Source: Candidatus Enterousia merdequi (GTDB taxonomy: Bacteria; Pseudomonadota; Alphaproteobacteria; Rs-D84). From it: a DNA stretch of 8,354 nucleotides. A program made the position numbers and the translations under genes. The stretch lies in the NCBI GenBank assembly GCA_018065345.1, contig JAGHTM010000137.1, forward strand, positions 1 to 8,354, in the 5' to 3' direction. Positions 1-5,343 of this stretch are shown piece by piece. Position 1 is the first letter of the stretch, and every line of letters starts with the position of its first letter. The notes beneath the pieces were generated by a model that saw only the letters and a list, made by a program, of their open reading frames with translations, was not told the origin of the DNA and ran no database searches.

Positions 1-32
1 AAAAAAGACCACCCAATTGGGCAGTCTTTTTT
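1..32. terminator. Rho-independent terminator of the adhesin gene, bidirectional in form
   Basis: A near-symmetric hairpin centred between bases 16 and 17. The inner stem CCCAA/TTGGG is separated by two mismatched pairs from an outer GAC/GTC stem, which is flanked by A6 on the left and T6 on the right. Read on the minus strand it follows the adhesin stop codon by about 27 nt and ends in a U run, so it should end that transcript. The A6/T6 symmetry means it could also stop plus-strand transcription entering from the left. Confidence 0.8.
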
Positions 33-59
33 AGTCTAACCAAAACTCTATAAATTAAA

Positions 60-2069
60 TTAGAACAATTTGAATTTATAGTTTGCACCAGCTCTGACAG
101 AGAATTGTGTCTTGTCGCCTTGTGCAATACCTGCACCAGCGTTTACTGACCAACTGTCACACAATCCCAAAGCGGCGCCAACAGCGACTGCAGATTGGCC
201 ATTATAGTAACCATAACCACCACCAACAGACATTTCGCCTTTCTTTACATTGGAAACTTCAACAGCAGACAAAGCTGTAGCAGCTGCTACACCACCGGAA
301 ACATTCTTTTCCAATGTATCAACTTTTTTGTCTGTGTAAGCATTTGCAGTTTGCAATGTTGCAGCGTCAGCAGCTTCAAATTTGCTACGGATAAGATCTT
401 CTGCTGCACGTGCTGTTGCAACTTCCTGTTCAATTTTGTCATTCAATGTTTTATCTTCAGCTATACGAGCATCTGCTTCAGCATCGATATTAGCTTGCAA
501 TGTTGTATCTGCTTCAGAACGAGCTGCTGCTTCAGCATCGATATTAGCTTGCAATGTTGTATCTGCATTAGCACGAGTGCTTGCTTCAGCATCGATATTA
601 GCTTGCAATGTTTCATCTTCAGCTTTACGTTCGTTGATTTCAGCAGTGAACAAAGCAGCTACTTGTTTTTGGCCTTCATCCATTCTTGTTTTCAAAGCAT
701 CGTCTCTATCTTTAGATTCTGTTTCGATTCTTTGTTCTTCTGTTTGACGTGCATTAGATTCAGCCATTGCTAATTTAAGGATATTAATATCAGCTTCAGA
801 ACGAGCTGCTGTTTCAGTTGCGATAGCACCTTTGTTTTCCTTAACAGCACCTAAGAAATCTTCTGCATTAAAACCAGCTTCTGCCAATTCTGTTTTAGCA
901 TCGGTTGTTTTTGTATCATAACCCAATTCTTGGCTTATCCATTTTTCTTTTGCTTCGTATATAGGAGTTAAATCAGCAAGGATACGAGAATCAACAGCAG
1001 AAGCCAAAGAATTATTATATGCTTCATCTGCTTTGTACCATTCGTCTAAACTGCCAATAGCATCAGTATCAGCTGTCATAGCATCTTGAGCATTTTTTTG
1101 TGCCAAAACATTCTTACCATATTGAGCATTAACACTATTAATTGTTTCTGCTATTCCTTTCAAATCATCATTATAAGCTTTTGCTAATATTTCAAATTGC
1201 GCTTTTTGTTCACTAGAATATCCTCCAGAAACTTCAGTACCATCTGCAACCAAGACTACACCATATTTTTTGTCAGGACTTTCTTTAAGGCTGTATGTTA
1301 CGCCGGACGCAGGTGTAACACTGTAATCAGATGCATGTATGTAATCTGAAGGTTTTTGAGTGCTAGAATCAGGTGTCTCTGTAGAAGTTACTTTAACTGT
1401 TGTGTTTCCCGACTTTCTATATGTTGAATTTGCATTAAAATCAGCTGAAGCACTTATATCTGCTGTATTCAAATCAGCATTATCAGTCCCACCGTTGATA
1501 GAAAATTTATAATCTCCTTTGTCCAAAACTGTATCCTTGTTTAATGCTTTTTCTGTATATGAAGAAGATGTCGCATAATTAGATACAGTATAATCTTTCA
1601 AAAAAGCATATTCTTCTTGATAATGTTGACGTAAACCTTCACCTTTTATACTCTCAGCTAAACCTGACATGCTATCAGATAAACCTGACAACGTAGTATA
1701 AAAACCTTCTTGTATTCTTGCTGTGTCTTCAATAATACTTGAAATAACTCCGACGTTAGAATTTTCTCCATAAATAGGATCACCATTACCATCTATTGGA
1801 GTAGCTAAATAGTTCACAACTCCATTAATGTCTCCACCAGAGTTTTTAACAGCATCTTTCAATCCTGCTATTACCCCCCAAGAATTATCTATATTTTCTA
1901 TGGATTGTTTTGCATCATTTAAATCAAGATGACCTTGTGTACCCCAAGTGTCTGCACTTGCTGCACCAGCAGTTGCGATAGCAATAACGCCAGCAAAGAA
2001 TGCATGTTTCAATACAGCACGATATTGAGCAGTCAATTCTTTGATAGCTGTTTTTGTTTGTCTTATCAT
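60..2069 (-). CDS. YadA-like trimeric autotransporter adhesin
   Basis: A 669-aa surface adhesin (type Vc secretion). Residues 1-39 form an extended signal peptide: a charged N-region of about 21 residues, then a hydrophobic core ending ATAGAASA before D40. Residues 40 to about 400 are a Ser/Thr/Asn/Asp-rich passenger with no YadA head repeats that I recognise. About 400-585 is an Ala/Glu/Asp/Arg-rich coiled-coil stalk containing an 18-residue tandem repeat. The last 83 or so residues match the YadA anchor: a helix (VAAATALSAVEVSNV), four short amphipathic strands and a terminal aromatic (KFKLF), which would trimerise into the outer-membrane pore. The anchor contains a cysteine near residue 637, unusual for this domain. 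The start is supported by AGGAAA upstream of ATG. It has its own promoter and terminator. The binding target cannot be read from the sequence. Confidence 0.9.
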   Translation of the reverse strand: MIRQTKTAIKELTAQYRAVLKHAFFAGVIAIATAGAASADTWGTQGHLDLNDAKQSIENIDNSWGVIAGLKDAVKNSGGDINGVVNYLATPIDGNGDPIYGENSNVGVISSIIEDTARIQEGFYTTLSGLSDSMSGLAESIKGEGLRQHYQEEYAFLKDYTVSNYATSSSYTEKALNKDTVLDKGDYKFSINGGTDNADLNTADISASADFNANSTYRKSGNTTVKVTSTETPDSSTQKPSDYIHASDYSVTPASGVTYSLKESPDKKYGVVLVADGTEVSGGYSSEQKAQFEILAKAYNDDLKGIAETINSVNAQYGKNVLAQKNAQDAMTADTDAIGSLDEWYKADEAYNNSLASAVDSRILADLTPIYEAKEKWISQELGYDTKTTDAKTELAEAGFNAEDFLGAVKENKGAIATETAARSEADINILKLAMAESNARQTEEQRIETESKDRDDALKTRMDEGQKQVAALFTAEINERKAEDETLQANIDAEASTRANADTTLQANIDAEAAARSEADTTLQANIDAEADARIAEDKTLNDKIEQEVATARAAEDLIRSKFEAADAATLQTANAYTDKKVDTLEKNVSGGVAAATALSAVEVSNVKKGEMSVGGGYGYYNGQSAVAVGAALGLCDSWSVNAGAGIAQGDKTQFSVRAGANYKFKLF
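421..640 (-). repeat. 54-bp tandem repeats in the adhesin stalk
   Basis: A 54-bp unit (18 codons) recurs in phase. The shared core, GCTTCAGCATCGATATTAGC on the plus strand and continuing into TTGCAATGTT, starts at 475, 529 and 583, with a degenerate fourth unit on the 421 side. At protein level each unit reads TLQANIDAEA followed by eight variable residues. Eighteen residues equals one heptad plus one hendecad, a pattern compatible with a continuous trimeric coiled coil. A further 19-bp match to one unit (511-529) lies at 793-811, exactly 94 codons away and in frame. Confidence 0.85.
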
Positions 2070-2139
2070 TTTGTTTTCCTTTGTTTTAATTAATTAAAAA
2101 AAGTTTAAAAAGTGAATACTTCATAAACTCACTAATGCA

Positions 2140-2168
2140 ACTATAAAACAAACCAACCTTTTTATCAA
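2140..2168 (-). promoter_or_regulatory. Sigma70-type promoter of the adhesin gene
   Basis: Read on the minus strand, -35 TTGATA (2168-2163), a 17-bp spacer and -10 TATAGT (2145-2140). Initiation would fall near 2133, giving a leader of about 64 nt that is A/T-rich and ends in AAAGGAAAACAAA before the ATG. The spacer and most of the -10 lie inside the left arm of the 21-bp inverted repeat, while the -35 lies just inside the segment between the arms. Inferred from sequence alone. Confidence 0.65.
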
Positions 2169-2313
2169 CTGTTTTTTTACATAATTTGTAATTTTTTTTG
2201 TATTTCATAAAAAAACCATATTTCTGGGCATTTCAGAACAGATTTTACAATCTAGGCATATAAAAGGACTTCCACTCCAACAGCCATAAAACAAAGGTTG
2301 GTTTGTTTTATAG
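2141..2313. repeat. Perfect 21-bp inverted repeat flanking 131 bp
   Basis: Left arm 2141-2161 begins CTATAAAACAAACCAACC; right arm 2293-2313 is its exact reverse complement and ends GGTTGGTTTGTTTTATAG. The 131 bp between (2162-2292) encodes nothing evident. It contains two short adjacent dyads: TTCTG/CAGAA at 2222-2238 and AGATT/AATCT at 2240-2253. The left arm overlaps the adhesin promoter. The arms are identical although the sequence outside them has diverged. Possible roles are a recombination site pair for an invertible segment, a pair of regulator binding sites in two head-to-head promoters, or a MITE-like element. No convincing target-site duplication is visible. Confidence 0.9.
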
Positions 2314-2394
2314 CTATCGGCATAGGTTTATTTAGAAATTTACTGTTTTAATTGATTAAAAAGAGATAAAAACTATAAACTCAAATTGTTCTAA
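2293..2394 (+). pseudogene. Remnant of a second, divergent adhesin gene: promoter, leader and last codons
   Basis: On the plus strand, the right repeat arm (a -10-like TATAGC at 2309-2314, no good -35) is followed by sequence that resembles the leader of the minus-strand adhesin with substitutions and small indels: GCAT-AG, GTTTAT, ACT, then TGTTTTAATTGATTAAAA against TTAATTAAAA. With no ATG it runs directly into AACTATAAACTCAAATTG plus TTC TAA at 2371-2394, which would encode NYKLKLF-stop. The intact adhesin ends NYKFKLF-stop, and the two 28-bp DNA segments differ at one base. A strong plus-strand terminator follows at 2410-2436. Best reading (inference): a paralogous adhesin gene once lay head-to-head with the present one and lost nearly all its coding sequence by an internal deletion. 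The 3'-end match is the firm part; the leader homology is weaker because both sequences are A/T-rich. Confidence 0.6.
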
Positions 2395-2409
2395 TTTGTT
2401 TTGAACAAG

Positions 2410-2436
2410 AAACCGCCCAAACGGGCGGTTTTTTTT
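2410..2436 (+). terminator. Strong plus-strand Rho-independent terminator
   Basis: Stem CCGCCC (2413-2418) pairs with GGGCGG (2423-2428) around loop AAAC, extended by A-T pairs and followed on the plus strand by T8. In the minus direction the trailing sequence is only TTTCTTGTT, so it is a weaker stop for rmlC, which ends at 2451. A plus-strand polarity with no intact plus-strand gene in front of it fits the adhesin remnant upstream. Confidence 0.85.
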
Positions 2437-2450
2437 ATTTAATTTTTTTA

Positions 2451-3008
2451 TTATCTTGTTTTGGTATAAATATCTTTCAAACCTTTTGCTATTCTATCTT
2501 TATCCGAAGTTAAAACTTTATCTGATGGAATACGCCAATTCACCCCTATTTCAGGGTCATCATAACGAATTCCAAATTCTGATTCTTTGCAATATAAATT
2601 ATCAACTTTGTATGCAAAAACCGCTTTCTTGCTTAACACAGAAAACCCATGTAAAAAATGTCTTGGTATAAATAATTGACGTTGATTAGATGCTGACAAT
2701 TCTACCGCTACATATTGTCCAAATGTTGGCGAATCTTGACGTATATCCACAGCAACATCTAAAACTTTGCCTTGTAAAACACGAACCAATTTTGCTTGGC
2801 TATGTTCACCCAATTGACAATGCAAACCACGAATTACACCATAACTTGATTTTGATTGGTTATCTTGGATAAAACGATTTGTAATGCCATTTTTTATAAA
2901 TTCTGCTTCGTTATAACTTTCAAAAAAATATCCACGAGAATCTTTGAATATTTTTGGTTCTATGATATAAACTCCGTCTATTTTTGTTTTGATAAAATTA
3001 AAACTCAT
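2451..3008 (-). CDS. rfbC: dTDP-4-dehydrorhamnose 3,5-epimerase
   Basis: A 185-aa RmlC/RfbC cupin enzyme, the family's usual length. It epimerises C3 and C5 of dTDP-4-dehydro-6-deoxyglucose, the third step toward dTDP-L-rhamnose for surface polysaccharide. Visible family features: FKDSRGYFFESYN (21-33), the RGLHCQ segment with catalytic His63 and substrate-binding Arg60, Lys73, the cupin HxLHGF stretch with His120, catalytic Tyr133 in AYKVDNLY, and Asp171 near VLTSDKD as the likely dyad partner. The reading frame stays open upstream to 3122, but I start at the ATG at 3008: it has a strong Shine-Dalgarno (AAGGGG, 6 nt away), begins in the family's normal place, and avoids covering the promoter of the divergent gene. 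No rmlA, rmlB or rmlD is in the window, so its partners are elsewhere or it serves a dispersed pathway. Confidence 0.95.
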   Translation of the reverse strand: MSFNFIKTKIDGVYIIEPKIFKDSRGYFFESYNEAEFIKNGITNRFIQDNQSKSSYGVIRGLHCQLGEHSQAKLVRVLQGKVLDVAVDIRQDSPTFGQYVAVELSASNQRQLFIPRHFLHGFSVLSKKAVFAYKVDNLYCKESEFGIRYDDPEIGVNWRIPSDKVLTSDKDRIAKGLKDIYTKTR

Positions 3009-3099
3009 AATCAACCCCTTAAATTTGTTGCTTATGTTATGTTTTAGAACAAAACAGCCGACAAAATCAACTATTTTTATTCTAACTAAAATTATGTGC

Positions 3100-3128
3100 T
3101 TGTTTATTTTTATAAAAAACACTAGAAT
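3100..3128 (+). promoter_or_regulatory. Promoter of the 3137-4952 operon, probably producing a leaderless mRNA
   Basis: -35 TTGTTT (3100-3105), exact 17-bp spacer, -10 TAGAAT (3123-3128). Initiation would fall at about 3135-3137, which is the A of the ATG at 3137. No Shine-Dalgarno precedes that ATG (the upstream bases are ATATAAAATT). The start cannot lie further downstream without destroying the signal peptide. Inferred from sequence only. Confidence 0.5.
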
Positions 3129-3136
3129 ATAAAATT

Positions 3137-4117
3137 ATGAGGAAAGTTTTAATTATTTTATCTGTATTCTTATTCAATTATGCTGATGTAATGGCTGCTA
3201 CTAAATTTGCGCCAAAAAAATTTAATACTATTACATCTCATAATGACGTGTATCCTTATCTTTTGAATAACACAAAAACTAATGTGAATAAAAATACTAC
3301 AACAAACAGTACTGGCAATGCTGTATCCAGCGCACCAATCGGCAAAAGAAATGTTGTTAAAAGAAAAAGTAATGCACGTGCCGCTACTACCGCTAATACT
3401 ATCGCTGTGCAGAAAAACACAAATACAAGTTCAACGAATCGCCGTGTTGTCGCACGTTCTAATTCATCTACCGCTCGGGCGGCAAGCAATGTGCAACCTG
3501 CACGTATAAATCAAAATCGCAATAATCAAAATGTAATCGCGCGTCAAAAAACACCTGTGCGCACACGTTCTGCTAAAAATGTTCGTACTGCAAATACGAT
3601 AACAACCGCATCAAGCACTGAACGCGTTTCTTCTCAACGTTGTATGGCTGATTATAAAGAATGTATGGAAATGTATTGCCAACGTGAAGATACGGCATAT
3701 AACCGCTGTTATTGCAGTGCTAAATTGGCTCAAATCGATTCTAAATATCAAAATAAAATAGATTCTTTGGTTCAAGAAATTGTAAAATTACAATATGGCT
3801 CTTCTGCGACAAGTGATGAAATCAAAGAATATTGGGATTCAACTGTTGGTTCTTATACAGGAACTAACCCTTGGGTAAACATTGATAATGCGTTAAATAT
3901 TGAATGGGCTGATACTCAAAGCCGTGTTCGTGGGCAAAATGCTTTTAATACTGGCCACGAATATTGTATTCAACATTTGCGTGCATGCTATTATATGGCA
4001 TCAAATTTGCGTGATGCTTATAAATCTGAAATTGCACGCGATTGCGAAACGTATGAAAAAAGTCTCCAAAAAATACAAGAAGCCGCTGAAAGCGTTATAG
4101 GTACTTACAATGATTAA
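3137..4117 (+). CDS. Secreted Asn/Thr/Arg-rich protein with an eight-cysteine C-terminal domain, function unknown
   Basis: 326 aa; I do not recognise the family. Residues 1-20 are a classical signal peptide (VLIILSVFLF core, then VMA before A21). Residues about 30-165 are low-complexity, strongly basic and rich in Asn, Thr, Ser, Ala and Arg, probably disordered. Residues 167-326 form a compact domain holding all eight cysteines: 169, 176, 181, 191, 193, 277, 284 and 303. The pattern begins CMADYKECMEMYC and continues RCYC. An even number of cysteines in an exported protein suggests up to four disulfides in the periplasm or outside the cell. A helical tract (about 196-220) and a helical C-terminus are likely. 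The basic linker could bind peptidoglycan, polysaccharide or nucleic acid, but that is a guess. It overlaps the next gene by 8 nt and appears to lack a leader. Confidence 0.85.
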   Translation: MRKVLIILSVFLFNYADVMAATKFAPKKFNTITSHNDVYPYLLNNTKTNVNKNTTTNSTGNAVSSAPIGKRNVVKRKSNARAATTANTIAVQKNTNTSSTNRRVVARSNSSTARAASNVQPARINQNRNNQNVIARQKTPVRTRSAKNVRTANTITTASSTERVSSQRCMADYKECMEMYCQREDTAYNRCYCSAKLAQIDSKYQNKIDSLVQEIVKLQYGSSATSDEIKEYWDSTVGSYTGTNPWVNIDNALNIEWADTQSRVRGQNAFNTGHEYCIQHLRACYYMASNLRDAYKSEIARDCETYEKSLQKIQEAAESVIGTYND

Positions 4118-4952
4118 ATTTTTAGGCATAGAATACAGCCGTGGTGCTACGGCTAAAGTTATAAACGGTGGGCCTGCTTTGGCTCCACGCGCAGTTCAAA
4201 AAATATTTCCAAACAATGATTGGACTATTTTGTCACAACAACCAATAAGCGATGAAGAATGTATGGCTGATAGATTTGGCGATGCTTATAATATGCACAA
4301 ACAAATCTATCCTAACACTCCTCACGAAAAACATATATTTATCGGTGGTGACCATAGTGTAAATTTCTCACACTTTGCCGCTATTTCTGATATGTATCCA
4401 GACGAAGATGTTTGTTTGGTATATTTTGATGCGCACCTTGATATTCATTCTCCAGAATCTTCTGTCCGTGAAGCATCTGGCGCTCCACATGGAACAAATG
4501 TTCGTCATTTACTGGGCGAAGGCGATGAACGTTGGTTATCTTTGTGCAAAAAGAAACCATCATTAAAACACGAAAATCTGTTTTATTTCGGCTCTCGTTC
4601 TTATGAACCTTCGGAAATAAAATATGTCCAAGACAACAATATTTTCTATCGCACACCAGAACAATTACAAACTGAATCCGATTGGAAAAAAGCATTTGCA
4701 GAAGTTCGCAAATCTATTGGCAATAAAAAATTTGTTGTATCTTTCGATTTTGACGGAATTGATGCTCAATATTTCAAAGATGTCTGGGTTCCAGAAAACA
4801 AAGGTTTATCTTTAGATTTTGCTCGTGCTTTTGTTAAAGAATTCAGCGATGCTTTGAATTTTGAATTTGTTGAATGGGCTGTTTCTGGCGATGAACAATC
4901 TGCAAAAGTTGCAGAAGAATTGATTGGTATGATTGTTAAAACTTTCAATTAA
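4110..4952 (+). CDS. Arginase/agmatinase-family (ureohydrolase) enzyme, substrate uncertain
   Basis: A 280-aa cytoplasmic protein of the binuclear-manganese ureohydrolase fold, slightly shorter than typical arginases (about 300). Metal ligands are in place: GGDHS (His82), DAHLD (Asp107, His109, Asp111) and SFDFD (Asp213, Asp215). SGAPHG (123-128) matches the arginase SGxxHG substrate loop, and VEW near residue 255 supplies the downstream Glu. It departs from the family after the second metal motif: the usual SxDxDxxDP reads SFDFDGIDAQ, with Ala for Pro, and the PGTG/GGL-type segment is replaced by VPENKGLS. It may act on arginine, agmatine, formiminoglutamate, guanidinobutyrate or another guanidino compound; the sequence does not decide. 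Its ATG lies inside the end of the upstream gene (8-nt overlap), implying translational coupling. Its stop codon overlaps that of the convergent gene at 4949, and no terminator separates them. Confidence 0.85.
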   Translation: MIKFLGIEYSRGATAKVINGGPALAPRAVQKIFPNNDWTILSQQPISDEECMADRFGDAYNMHKQIYPNTPHEKHIFIGGDHSVNFSHFAAISDMYPDEDVCLVYFDAHLDIHSPESSVREASGAPHGTNVRHLLGEGDERWLSLCKKKPSLKHENLFYFGSRSYEPSEIKYVQDNNIFYRTPEQLQTESDWKKAFAEVRKSIGNKKFVVSFDFDGIDAQYFKDVWVPENKGLSLDFARAFVKEFSDALNFEFVEWAVSGDEQSAKVAEELIGMIVKTFN

Positions 4953-5143
4953 CGTTTGTATGATTCTTCACATTTTAAGTTATGTTCATATATATTACGG
5001 ACTAAATCATTACTGATATTTTGCCAGTCTGATTTACGTCCGTATATTATATCACAATCACAAAGCGCCCTATTCTGCGATTGTGTATTTATTGAGCAAG
5101 ATGATACGAATATCATCAACACCAGTTTTATAAGAAGTTTCAT
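4949..5143 (-). CDS. Small lipoprotein resembling a phage Rz1-type outer-membrane spanin
   Basis: 64 aa. Residues 1-15 are a signal with lipobox VSSC, so Cys16 would be lipidated and the mature product about 49 residues. The remainder (CDCDIIYGRKSDWQNIS, then NDLVRNIYEHNLKCEE) resembles the short lipoproteins in lysis cassettes of alphaproteobacterial phages, which have a C-x-x-I segment, a Ser/Lys-Asp segment, then a helix of the type LxxxIxxHNxxxE (recollection of family style, not a search). It starts inside the preceding small gene in another frame (74-nt overlap), the arrangement typical of Rz/Rz1. AAAGGA sits 6 nt before ATG. It ends sharing TTAA with the convergent hydrolase. Cys28, Cys30 and Cys58 could form disulfides. 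Alternative: an unrelated small envelope lipoprotein. Confidence 0.6.
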   Translation of the reverse strand: MKLLIKLVLMIFVSSCSINTQSQNRALCDCDIIYGRKSDWQNISNDLVRNIYEHNLKCEESYKR

Positions 5144-5294
5144 GAACCATCCTTTGGGTTTGTTGTATTTTTTCTATGTTTTGTAAATTATTTTGTAAAT
5201 TTCGAGATTCGCATTTTGCTTTTTCAACTTTCGTTCCATAAAAATAAGCGCCCATTATCAAGGCGCATATAGATAGCAATAAATATATTCTCAT
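5070..5294 (-). CDS. Small membrane-anchored protein resembling a phage Rz-type inner-membrane spanin
   Basis: 74 aa. One N-terminal transmembrane segment (YLLLSICALIMGAYFYG, about residues 4-20) follows only MRI, then a charged helical stretch (TKVEKAKCESRNLQNNLQNI, about 21-40) that continues to the C-terminus, so the topology is membrane anchor plus periplasmic helix. With the overlapping lipoprotein this matches the two-component spanin layout that links inner and outer membranes during phage lysis. It is shorter than most i-spanins. The start at 5294 has AAGG 9 nt upstream. It follows rho, separated by an intrinsic terminator, so expression may depend on readthrough; a TATAAT overlaps its start codon but has no good -35. 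No holin, endolysin or other phage gene is in the window. Alternative: a conserved small membrane protein of unknown role. Confidence 0.6.
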   Translation of the reverse strand: MRIYLLLSICALIMGAYFYGTKVEKAKCESRNLQNNLQNIEKIQQTQRMVHETSYKTGVDDIRIILLNKYTIAE

Positions 5295-5315
5295 TATAAA
5301 AAACCTTGGTTATTA

Positions 5316-5340
5316 AAAACCCACCAAATTGGTGGGCTTT
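5316..5340 (-). terminator. Rho-independent terminator after rho
   Basis: Stem CCCACC (5320-5325) pairs with GGTGGG (5331-5336), plus one A-T pair and a three-base loop. Read on the minus strand it begins 7 nt after the rho stop codon and is followed by TTTTTAATAA. It separates rho from the spanin-like pair. Confidence 0.85.
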
Positions 5341-5343
5341 GTA

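Noticed and set aside
475..640. CRISPR array
   Set aside because: The regular repeats are in-frame coding units of the adhesin stalk with conserved, not unique, spacers.
195..773. Long open plus-strand frames opposite the adhesin stalk
   Set aside because: They are mirror images of the repeated, compositionally biased stalk (Cys/Ser/Phe- or Ala/Ser-rich), have no ribosome binding site, and show no protein-like character.
2222..2253. Riboswitch or structured RNA from the two small dyads inside the inverted-repeat segment
   Set aside because: The stems are only 5 bp each and A/T-rich; no known riboswitch core or terminator is attached to them.
2141..2313. MITE or insertion sequence bounded by 21-bp terminal repeats
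   Set aside because: No target-site duplication is convincing (only a 4-bp CTAT that does not frame the element), there is no transposase, and the arms coincide with promoter elements. Not excluded, but less likely than a switch or paired promoters.
3009..3122. Extension of rfbC to the earlier in-frame ATG at 3122
   Set aside because: It adds 38 residues with no counterpart in the family, has no good Shine-Dalgarno, and covers the divergent promoter. The ATG at 3008 has AAGGGG upstream and gives the usual 185 aa.
3009..3136. A defined promoter for rfbC
   Set aside because: Several weak TTGATT/TTGTCG with TAAAAC/CATAAC combinations exist on the minus strand, but none stands out enough to annotate.
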